Source of the DNA: Catenuloplanes indicus
Lineage (GTDB): Bacteria > Actinomycetota > Actinomycetes > Mycobacteriales > Micromonosporaceae
Direction of reading: 5' to 3'
Assembly (NCBI RefSeq): GCF_030813715.1
Contig: NZ_JAUSUZ010000001.1
Coordinates: 2,108,001 to 2,172,000 of the forward strand
DNA: 64,000 nucleotides
Part shown: positions 1 to 6,932 of the stretch, piece after piece
Position numbering within the stretch: position 1 is the stretch's first letter
How the letters are laid out: the number at the start of each line of letters is the position of its first letter
Made by a program: the position numbers and the translations under genes
The notes under the pieces: generated by a model
Told to the model about the DNA's origin: nothing
Databases searched by the model: none
What the model saw: the letters and a program-made list of their open reading frames with translations, nothing else

Positions 1-2275
1 TGCGGATCCGCACCGTCTGGTCGCCGGGCCGCCAGGTGGCCACCGTGTCGATGCCGTCGCCGTCCCAGTCGCCGACGAGCGGCACGTCGGAAGCCGCCGC
101 GTAGGACGCCACGAAGTCATGAACGGTGACCGGCTTCACGATGGTATTGCTCAGCCCGACCCTTCTCGTGGACGGTCGCCAGATACCGACGCCGTCCACG
201 CCGTCACCGTCCCAGTCACCGACCAGCGCTACATCGCCGGCGATGTTGAAACCGACCCGGACGTCCGCGACTCCGGTCGACAGGCTGTTGCGGAAGTACA
301 CCCTGGGCTCCGCCGGCCGGAAGACGGCGATGGTGTCCTTCTTGCGCTGCGGCTCGGGCTCCGGGTCCGGGCCGGTGCCGCCACCGCCGCCCTTGCCGAG
401 CAGCGCGAACGCCAGCAGCCCGGTGGCCGTGAAGTCGATGGCCGGCTCCGCGCTCATCCACGCGTCCACGTCGTCCATGAATCGGGCGCCCTGGCCGGTG
501 AACGCCGCGTACCGGTCGACGCCGTCGGCCGGGCAGGTACCGCTGTCGTAGAGGCCGTCGAACAGATCCTCGCCGTTCGGCCCGTTGACCGCGGCGCCGG
601 TCAGGATGTTGCCGGTGCCGGTCAGGCTGCCGGCCAGGTTCGCCACCTGGTGGTGCGGGCACCTCGGGAACGTGCTGCCGACGCCGATGATCAGCGAGAC
701 GCCCCACGGGTTGCCGCCCAGCGCCCAGTTCGCCTGGGACTGCGCGAACGCGCCGTACGTGTTCGTCACGCTGACCTCGTCGTAGCGGCGCGCCTGCGCG
801 ATCAGGCCGAGCGTGTACGAGGTCGAGTCGTAGTTCGTGTACTCCGCGCCCGCCCCGAACCGGTCGCTGTTCGCGCGCTGCACGGCCGCGTCCAGCTTCG
901 CCCGCTGGTGGGCCAGGATCGCGTCCGGTGTGACCGCGAGCCCGGTCTGCCCGGTCTCGATCAGCTCCTCGGCCAGGTCCGGCAGCGCGACGCCGCCCAC
1001 GTCGTACAGGTTGAGCGTGCTGCCCTCGCCGCCGTCGATGTAGTTCTTCGCCCACAGCGCGGCCTGACTGAGCCAGGTGATGGCGCGGGTGTCGCCGAGC
1101 GCGCGGGCGGCCCGGGCCAGCTCGGTCGCACCGTAGGCCATGTCGTCGTGCCAGAGCGTCTCCGGGTAGAAGTCCCACGGGTACGCGGTGACCAGCTGGC
1201 CGATCGTGCCGGTGGTCTTCGCCTTGCCGTAGATCGCGGCGGCGGTGGTGAGGTCCCGCTGCGCGCGCGCCGGGTCGCTGGTCGCGTGCAGCTGCGCGGA
1301 GAGCGCGAACGCGGCGGAGACCCGGCCGGCCAGGTTCGGGCTGATCTGCGCGCCGGGCGCGTTCGCCCGCAGCACCGGCCGGTAGCGCAGGTAGTACCCG
1401 CCGGTCCCGGCCGCGTCGGTGATGGTGTCGTCCGCCTGCGGCAGCCGCCAGCGGTCGTGGTCACCCTCGAACGTGCCGTTGCCGCCGCCCAGGCCGACCT
1501 GGACGTAGAGCACGCCGTTGCTCTCGTCCCACATCTTGTCCAGCCAGGTCATCGCGTGGTCGATCTCCGCGGCGCGGGCCGGGTCGGCGCTGCCGGAGCG
1601 CTGCGCGATCTGCAGTGCGCCGGCCGCGTACGCGGTGGTGTGGGTGAACTTGAGGTAGTCACCGGCGTCGAACCAGCCGCCGGACACGTCGACCTTCGGC
1701 ACGCCGCTGATCGCCCGCAGGTTGCCGACGATCGCGTCGCCGCCCTCCTCGAACGTGGGCACGTTGTAGACGGTCGCGGACGAGTCCGCCAGGTGCGCGG
1801 GCTGCCGGTTCAGCGAGCCGGGGACGACGTCCGTACCGTCGCGCTGGGTCTGGAAGAACGTGGTCATCGTCGCCGCGACCGGCGCGTAGAGGTCGGCTCC
1901 GCTGCCGACCGTGAACGCCGGTGACGTGGTCACGCCGGCGATCTGGATCGTGTACGTGCCCGGCGTGGTGACCGCCGAGAAGTCGATCGCGGACACGCCG
2001 GTGTACCCGCTGTTCCACGAGCCGCGGCTGGCACCGGCGGTGCCGCTCAGCACGGTGGCGCCGGCGGAGTCGACGACCCGGAACGCGGAGCCGGCCTGTG
2101 CCGCCGTGCCCATCAGGTAGGCGATCTTCGGCTGGTCCGCCTGGTAGCCGACCTGGTTGAGCCGGATGTACGAGGTCACGGCCGCACCGGCGGGTGACGG
2201 TGTGACGGTCAGGCCCCCGGCCGCGAGCAGCAGCGCTGCGGCGAGGGCGGTGGCGGTTCGTACCGGTGGTCTCAT
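1..2275 (-). CDS. GH9 cellulase/endoglucanase, secreted, 3' end outside the window
   Basis: Secreted endo-beta-1,4-glucanase-type enzyme acting on cellulose or related beta-glucans. The ATG at 2275 is followed by a Sec signal peptide (MRPPVRTATALAAALLLAAG, cleavage near the Ala-Gly-Ala-Ala at about residue 30), then an N-terminal Ig-like CelD_N domain (about 35-125) and the GH9 catalytic domain (about 135-625). Visible catalytic landmarks are GGWFDAGDYLKF near residue 198 (the Asp pair of the base/nucleophilic water) and EPAIDFTATG near residue 612 (the acid Glu); the GGNP...PHH segment is also present. A Gly/Pro/Glu linker leads into a C-terminal beta-propeller-like FG-GAP/VCBS region with WRP and VGDWDGDG repeats, which runs off the window start, so the gene is partial here (758 codons visible). 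It lies downstream of the sulfatase on the same strand, 83 bases apart, with its own promoter-like region. Confidence 0.93.
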   Translation of the reverse strand, partial: MRPPVRTATALAAALLLAAGGLTVTPSPAGAAVTSYIRLNQVGYQADQPKIAYLMGTAAQAGSAFRVVDSAGATVLSGTAGASRGSWNSGYTGVSAIDFSAVTTPGTYTIQIAGVTTSPAFTVGSGADLYAPVAATMTTFFQTQRDGTDVVPGSLNRQPAHLADSSATVYNVPTFEEGGDAIVGNLRAISGVPKVDVSGGWFDAGDYLKFTHTTAYAAGALQIAQRSGSADPARAAEIDHAMTWLDKMWDESNGVLYVQVGLGGGNGTFEGDHDRWRLPQADDTITDAAGTGGYYLRYRPVLRANAPGAQISPNLAGRVSAAFALSAQLHATSDPARAQRDLTTAAAIYGKAKTTGTIGQLVTAYPWDFYPETLWHDDMAYGATELARAARALGDTRAITWLSQAALWAKNYIDGGEGSTLNLYDVGGVALPDLAEELIETGQTGLAVTPDAILAHQRAKLDAAVQRANSDRFGAGAEYTNYDSTSYTLGLIAQARRYDEVSVTNTYGAFAQSQANWALGGNPWGVSLIIGVGSTFPRCPHHQVANLAGSLTGTGNILTGAAVNGPNGEDLFDGLYDSGTCPADGVDRYAAFTGQGARFMDDVDAWMSAEPAIDFTATGLLAFALLGKGGGGGTGPDPEPEPQRKKDTIAVFRPAEPRVYFRNSLSTGVADVRVGFNIAGDVALVGDWDGDGVDGVGIWRPSTRRVGLSNTIVKPVTVHDFVASYAAASDVPLVGDWDGDGIDTVATWRPGDQTVRIR

Positions 2276-2332
2276 GGGTGTCCCCGTTGCTCGGAGGGCG
2301 TGGAAACGCTCACCTGAAGCTAGGAAGGGGGG

Positions 2333-2352
2333 ACTTACCGACGACTTACCGA
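2333..2352 (-). promoter_or_regulatory. 11-bp-period direct repeat in the GH9 promoter
   Basis: ACTTACCGA occurs twice (2333-2341 and 2344-2352) with exactly 11 bp between copies, one helical turn. On the minus strand a TAGCTT -10-like hexamer lies at 2317-2322, so the repeats cover the expected -35 position of the GH9 gene. Direct repeats at this spacing are typical of OmpR-type response-regulator activator sites; that assignment is inference. Confidence 0.4.
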
Positions 2353-2358
2353 TGCCTT

Positions 2359-3912
2359 TCAGGCAGGCACCATCGCGGCCTTGTCGCAGGCCACGCGGCC
2401 GCTGCACGCCACCAGCGCGGTCAAGGCCGCGTCCATCGCCGCCCGGCGGGCCGGGCTGAGCGCCGCCGCGGTGTTGCGTAGCTGGTGCGGGTCGGTGCGG
2501 CGGTCGTAGAACTCGCGGGTGCCGTTCGCGTAACGCACGAACGTCCACTCCGGAGTCCGGAGTGCCACATAGGACTCCGGAATCACCTTCTGCCGGTCCG
2601 GATCGTCCGGACGTGACTCCGGACGGCCCGCTCGTGGATCGCGGTGCTCGACCAGCGCGGCGGTTCGCCAACCGGCCCCCACGATACCGGAGTTCTCCGG
2701 GATTCCGGAGTCCTTCGGCATCCCGGAACGCGCCGGAATTCCGGAGTGGGTCACCGGCCGGGCGTCACCCGCGGTGATCAGCGGCAGCAGGCTGCGGCCG
2801 TCCACGTCCGGCGGCGTGACCGCGCCGCCCAGCGCGTCGAACGTGGGGCGCAGGTCGATGTTCTCCGCGGTCTGTGCGATCGTCACGCCGCGCCGCAGAC
2901 CGGGACCGGCCATGATCAACGGCACCCGCACATCCGTCTCGAACGCGGTCTGCTTGCCCACGGTCAGCCGGTACTGACCGAGGTGGAACCCGTTGTCCGA
3001 GCTGAACACGAGCACGGTGTCGTCCGCGACGCCGGTCTCCGTCAGCGCGGCGCGCAGTCCGCCGATCATCCGGTCGATCGACAGCACCGACTGCGCCCGT
3101 TTGCGGTAGGCGTCGTCGATCCGGGCGCGCTGGTCGCCGGTCAGCGGCGGGCGCCCGGCCAGCCACGGCGGCGGGTTCGCGGGCAACCGGTCGAACGCGG
3201 GCCCGCGCGGCGCCGTCAGCCCGGGGAACGCGCGCGCGTCCTGCGGCGCCGGCGTGAACGGCGAGTGCGGTGCGAACGTGGAGATCTCCACCAGGAACGG
3301 CTGCTTCCGCTGCGCGGACGTGCGGACGAACGCCTCCGCCTTCGCGCCGAGCACCGTGGTGAGGTACTGCCCGCCGTACCCACGGATCCGCCCGTTCTCG
3401 TTGAGCGTGTAGCCGACCTGCGCGTACGCGTTGCCGGCGACCGCCCACTCGTCCCACCCGGGCGGTACGTGCCCGGACGCGGGGTCGTACCCGTTCATGT
3501 ACTTGCCGAACATCGCGGTGCGGTAGCCGGCCGCGCGCAGCCCGGTCGCGAACGTGTTCTCCTCGTTGCCGCGCCGCCGGAACACCGGGAACCCGCCGTC
3601 CGGGCCCGCGTTGGTGAACACGCCGGTGTTGTGCGGGAACTTGCCGGTCAGGATCGACGCGCGGGACGGGCAGCAGAGCGAGTCGGTGACCACGTAGTTC
3701 GAGAACGACACGCCCTCCGCCGCCAGCCTGCGCACCTGTGGCATGAACCGCAGCAGGTCCACGGTCAGGTCGTCGGTCAGCACGAACACGATGTTCGGAC
3801 GCCCGGCCGCCCGCTCCGGCGCCGCCGGCCCCGTCCCACCCCGGGGCCCGCACGTCACCGCCAGGCACAGCGTCATCAGCGCCGCACCGGCACCCCGCAA
3901 CACGGACCTCAA
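2359..3912 (-). CDS. Sulfatase (type I, formylglycine-dependent), exported
   Basis: Hydrolyses a sulfate ester, probably on a polysaccharide or aryl substrate outside the cell. From the TTG start the protein is 517 aa. I chose this TTG because GGAAAGGGG lies 6 bases upstream; an ATG at 4032 in the same frame would run across the divergent promoter. A short hydrophobic N-terminus ends in LAVTCG, a poor lipobox or Sec signal. The sulfatase core follows: PNIVFVLTDD (metal-binding Asp pair, about 39-48) and SLCCPSRAS, in which Cys80 of C-x-P-S-R is the residue converted to formylglycine. LVFSSDNG further on supplies metal ligands. An odd insertion near residues 390-415 repeats the unit SG(I/M)Pxx four times. 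It sits between a cellulase and a pectin lyase, so plant or algal polysaccharide desulfation is plausible. Confidence 0.88.
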   Translation of the reverse strand: MRSVLRGAGAALMTLCLAVTCGPRGGTGPAAPERAAGRPNIVFVLTDDLTVDLLRFMPQVRRLAAEGVSFSNYVVTDSLCCPSRASILTGKFPHNTGVFTNAGPDGGFPVFRRRGNEENTFATGLRAAGYRTAMFGKYMNGYDPASGHVPPGWDEWAVAGNAYAQVGYTLNENGRIRGYGGQYLTTVLGAKAEAFVRTSAQRKQPFLVEISTFAPHSPFTPAPQDARAFPGLTAPRGPAFDRLPANPPPWLAGRPPLTGDQRARIDDAYRKRAQSVLSIDRMIGGLRAALTETGVADDTVLVFSSDNGFHLGQYRLTVGKQTAFETDVRVPLIMAGPGLRRGVTIAQTAENIDLRPTFDALGGAVTPPDVDGRSLLPLITAGDARPVTHSGIPARSGMPKDSGIPENSGIVGAGWRTAALVEHRDPRAGRPESRPDDPDRQKVIPESYVALRTPEWTFVRYANGTREFYDRRTDPHQLRNTAAALSPARRAAMDAALTALVACSGRVACDKAAMVPA

Positions 3913-4012
3913 CCCACACCCCTTTCCGACATAACAGACAATAAGCCCGGAACGGGCGCGGCGGTTGGAGGTTCCGCCGCGCCGTTCATCGAAGGGAAAC
4001 GAAGCCGAAACC

Positions 4013-4041
4013 TTGACAACGATGCGGGCCATTCATAGCCT
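4013..4041 (+). promoter_or_regulatory. Promoter of the PL11 lyase gene
   Basis: TTGACA at 4013-4018 and TAGCCT at 4036-4041 are separated by 17 bp, a near-consensus housekeeping-type promoter with a start point expected near 4048. It lies in the 187-base divergent region between the sulfatase and the lyase. Confidence 0.65.
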
Positions 4042-4050
4042 TTACGCCAT

Positions 4051-4062
4051 TAAATCGTTTCA
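4051..4062. promoter_or_regulatory. Candidate LacI-family operator
   Basis: TAAATCGTTTCA (reverse complement TGAAACGATTTA) matches 10 of 12 positions of the palindrome TGAAACGTTTCA with a central CG, as is usual for LacI-family sites. It begins right at the expected transcription start of the lyase promoter, a repressing position. No LacI gene lies in the window. Confidence 0.4.
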
Positions 4063-4099
4063 TCAATCGCCCGGTAGCCCGCTTCGACGAGGAGACCTG

Positions 4100-6376
4100 A
4101 TGAGACCCCGCTACAGAAACCTCGCCTCGGCCTGCGCGATGGCCGTCGTCCTGGCCGGGCTTTCGGCGTCGGTGGCGATCGCCGCACCGGGCCACGGCCC
4201 GAGACTCGAACGGCTCGACCGCGGGCTGGTGGCCGCGTCGACGGCGGACGGTGTGTTCCTCAGCTGGCGGCTGCGGGCCGGCGAGGCGACCGGGCACTCG
4301 GCCACCGGGCTGACCGGCGTGGACTTCCACGTGTACCGGGACGGGCGGCGGGTCGCCACGGTCACGGACAGCACGAACTTCCTGGACCCGGCCGGGACCG
4401 GCACGTCGGCGTACCGGGTCGCGGCGGTGGTGAACGGGCGGGAGCGGGACCGCAGCGCGACCGTGAAGGCCTGGCCGGCGAACAGCTACGACCTGCCGCT
4501 GCGCAAGCCGGCGGACGGCGTGACGCCGAAGGGCGAGACGTACACGTACTCGGCGAACGACATGAGCGCCGGGGACGTCGACGGCGACGGGCAGTACGAG
4601 TACGTGGTCAAGTGGGACCCGTCGAACTCGAAGGACGTCTCGCAGGCCGGCTACACCGGCAACGTCTACATCGACACGTACGAGCTGGACGGCACGCTGC
4701 TGCACCGGATCGACCTGGGCGTGAACGTCCGGGCCGGTGCGCACTACACGCAGTTCCTGGTCTACGACTTCGACGGCGACGGCCGGTCGGAGACGATGTT
4801 CAAGACCGCACCGGGCACGAAGATCACGCGGTACGCGGCGAGCGGGCGCGTGCTGTCCGAGCGCTACATCACGCTTCCCCGCGAGGACGTCCGGGCCGGC
4901 TACCGCAACACCGACGACTACCGGCTCAGCGCGGCGGGCTACTACGCGCACCTGGTCGACATGTTCCAGGGCTGGCACGCGCACCCGGAGGTGGTCGCGG
5001 GCCGCTGGCCGGCCACGCTGGAGGCGGCGTTCGGCATCGCGCCGCGGTACCCGTACCCGCTGAGCCGGGCGGACGCGGCCGCGCTGGCCGACCACTTCAT
5101 CGACGTCTACGCACCGGCGCGCAGCACCCGCAACGTACTGCGCGCGTTCGAGGGCTTCATCCTGGACGGGCCGGAGTACCTGACCGTGTTCGACGGCGCG
5201 ACCGGCCGCGAACTGCAGACGATCCACTACAAGCCGGGCCGGCACGACGACGGCCTGATGTGGGGCGACTACGCGATGGCGCGGATCGAGCCCGGCAACC
5301 GGGCCGACCGGTTCCTGTCCGGCGTCGCCTACCTGGACGGCAAGCACCCGTCCGCGGTCTTCGCCCGCGGCTACTACACGCGCAGCACGCTCGTCGCGTA
5401 CCGCTGGGACGGCCGGAAGCTCGTCGAGGACTGGTACGCCGACAGCGGCTGGACGCCGATGACGAACCCGTTCAACGACTCGCCGCACGGGCGGGACGGC
5501 ACGAACCCGGAGTTCGCGACCCTCACCACGCAGGGCTTCCACTCGCTGTCCGCGGCGGACGTGGACGGCGACGGCAAGCAGGAGATCGTGTACGGCTCCG
5601 CGACCATCGACGACGACGGTGACCTGCTCTACTCGTCGTTCGGCACGCTGCCGGCCGGTAGCGCCGCACCGGGGCAGCAGGCACGGCTCGGGCACGGCGA
5701 CGCCATGCACGTCACCGACATCGACCCGGCTCGCCCGGGCCTGGAGATCTTCACGGTGCACGAGGGCGCCACGTCCGCGCCGTACGGCATGGCGATGCGC
5801 GACGCCCGTACCGGCGAGGTGTTGTTCGGGGTCTATTCCGGCCGGGACACCGGCCGCGGCATGGCCGGCGACGTGCTGCCCGCCTCGCCCGGCCTGGAGG
5901 CGTGGGCGAGCCTGCCCGGCGGCACCGACTCGCTCGGCCTCTACACCGCGCGGGGCCGGGTCACGCCGGGCCCGATCCCCGGCACGAACCAGAGCATCCG
6001 CTGGTCCGGCGACCTGACCACGCAGATCCTGAACGGGTCCGGGGAGGCCACGCCCACGATCGACGACTGGACCCGCGGCACGCTGCTGACCGCGACCGGC
6101 ACCAGGGCCAACAACGGGACGAAGGGCAACGCCTCGCTGATCGCGGACGTCCTCGGCGACTGGCGGGAGGAACTGCTGGTCCGGACCGCGGACAGCTCCG
6201 CCGTCCGGATCTACCTGAGCACCGAGGTGACCGGGCACAAGCTGTACACGCTGATGCACGACCCGCAGTACCGGGCCGAGGTGGCGCGGCAGCAGACCAC
6301 CTACAACCAGCCGTCGTACCCGGGCTTCTACCTGGCCTCGGACACGGACTGGTCGCGCGTACCGCTGCGGGGTTAG
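4100..6376 (+). CDS. Rhamnogalacturonan lyase, PL11 family, secreted
   Basis: Cleaves the rhamnogalacturonan I backbone of pectin by beta-elimination, outside the cell. The 758-aa protein starts at ATG 4100, 5 bases after GAGGAG. It has a Sec signal peptide (about 1-30, ending ASVAIAAPG), a small beta-sandwich region with WRLRAGEATG and FHVYRDG, and then the eight-bladed propeller typical of PL11 (YesW/YesX type). Several calcium-binding DxDxDG repeats are visible: GDVDGDGQYEYVVKWDPSNS, DFDGDGRSE and ADVDGDGKQEI. Length and domain order match the family, with no added carbohydrate-binding module. It is divergent from the sulfatase and has its own strong promoter and operator-like site. Confidence 0.93.
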   Translation: MRPRYRNLASACAMAVVLAGLSASVAIAAPGHGPRLERLDRGLVAASTADGVFLSWRLRAGEATGHSATGLTGVDFHVYRDGRRVATVTDSTNFLDPAGTGTSAYRVAAVVNGRERDRSATVKAWPANSYDLPLRKPADGVTPKGETYTYSANDMSAGDVDGDGQYEYVVKWDPSNSKDVSQAGYTGNVYIDTYELDGTLLHRIDLGVNVRAGAHYTQFLVYDFDGDGRSETMFKTAPGTKITRYAASGRVLSERYITLPREDVRAGYRNTDDYRLSAAGYYAHLVDMFQGWHAHPEVVAGRWPATLEAAFGIAPRYPYPLSRADAAALADHFIDVYAPARSTRNVLRAFEGFILDGPEYLTVFDGATGRELQTIHYKPGRHDDGLMWGDYAMARIEPGNRADRFLSGVAYLDGKHPSAVFARGYYTRSTLVAYRWDGRKLVEDWYADSGWTPMTNPFNDSPHGRDGTNPEFATLTTQGFHSLSAADVDGDGKQEIVYGSATIDDDGDLLYSSFGTLPAGSAAPGQQARLGHGDAMHVTDIDPARPGLEIFTVHEGATSAPYGMAMRDARTGEVLFGVYSGRDTGRGMAGDVLPASPGLEAWASLPGGTDSLGLYTARGRVTPGPIPGTNQSIRWSGDLTTQILNGSGEATPTIDDWTRGTLLTATGTRANNGTKGNASLIADVLGDWREELLVRTADSSAVRIYLSTEVTGHKLYTLMHDPQYRAEVARQQTTYNQPSYPGFYLASDTDWSRVPLRG

Positions 6377-6483
6377 CCCGCGTTGCCGATCGTCCGGCTG
6401 CCCGATCGCGGGCAGCCGGACGTATGTCCGAACCTCGCTGGTCTTCCACGACAGCACGTTCCGCCAGCTGGTCTGACCAACCG

Positions 6484-6513
6484 CCCGGCGGCTCCGGTAC
6501 CGGAGCCGCCGGG
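6484..6513. terminator. Bidirectional terminator palindrome
   Basis: A perfect 30-base palindrome (arms CCCGGCGGCTCCGGT and its complement) lies between the convergent lyase and HTH genes. There is no U-run, as is usual for high-GC actinobacterial terminators. Confidence 0.65.
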
Positions 6514-6525
6514 TGTCACCCGAGC

Positions 6526-6771
6526 TCACGGACGTGGGTCATGGTCCTCCTCCGGGAGCAGCACGATCACCTCGGCACCGAGCCGGCGCAGGATCCGGAG
6601 GATGCGGTCGAGCAGCAGCGTGGTTGCCCCGGCTTCGATCCGGGCCAGGTAGGTGCGCTCGACGCCGGCGAGTTCCGCGGTGGCGGCCTGGGTCAGACCA
6701 CGGATCGCGCGTGCCTCCGCGACAGCCACGCCGAAGTCGGAACCCGAGCGCACCAAGGCTCGCCTCGCCAT
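6526..6771 (-). CDS. Small XRE/HipB-like transcriptional regulator
   Basis: An 81-aa DNA-binding protein. ATG 6771 was chosen because GAGAGG lies 9 bases upstream and the HTH begins shortly after; an upstream in-frame start at 6843 would run through an operator-like repeat. The HTH is clear: FGVAVAEARAIRGLTQAATAELAGVERTYLARIEAG, followed by a beta-strand tail with GAEVIVLLPEED as in HipB/Y4mF-type repressors. HipB proteins usually repress a hipBA toxin-antitoxin operon, but no HipA kinase gene is adjacent; the neighbours are a pectin lyase and a mannosidase. It may be an orphan regulator controlling itself. Confidence 0.8.
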   Translation of the reverse strand: MARRALVRSGSDFGVAVAEARAIRGLTQAATAELAGVERTYLARIEAGATTLLLDRILRILRRLGAEVIVLLPEEDHDPRP

Positions 6772-6833
6772 CACACCCACCTCTCGGCTGTGGGCATTTG
6801 CCACAGCGCACGCGTACGACTCGTCGTGCTGTC

Positions 6834-6870
6834 TTTCCCACAACGGGCCCAGGAGCGCCGTTATGGGAAA
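6834..6870. promoter_or_regulatory. Inverted repeat upstream of the HipB-like gene
   Basis: TTTCCCACAACGG (6834-6846) and CCGTTATGGGAAA (6858-6870) pair at 12 of 13 positions across an 11-base spacer. It lies 63-99 bases upstream of the HTH start, so an autoregulatory operator is the simplest reading. Confidence 0.45.
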
Positions 6871-6881
6871 ATCAGCGCAGA

Positions 6882-6920
6882 CGCCGAAGGCGTCCTCCCG
6901 GTGGGAGGACGCCTTCGGCG
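6882..6920 (-). terminator. Terminator of the GH92 gene
   Basis: A perfect 18-bp stem (CGCCGAAGGCGTCCTCCC and its complement) with a GGT loop begins 13 bases past the GH92 stop. On the minus strand it is followed after several bases by a short T-run (ATTTTCCC). Confidence 0.75.
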
Positions 6921-6932
6921 CGGGGTGGCCGG

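Noticed and set aside
2301-2312. TGGAAACGCTCA as a LacI/CelR operator before the GH9 gene
   Set aside because: Only three of seven positions are symmetrical around the central CG, too weak to claim.
3913-4032. In-frame ATG at 4032 as start of the sulfatase
   Set aside because: It would add 40 residues without signal-peptide character and overlap the lyase promoter; the TTG at 3912 has a good ribosome site.
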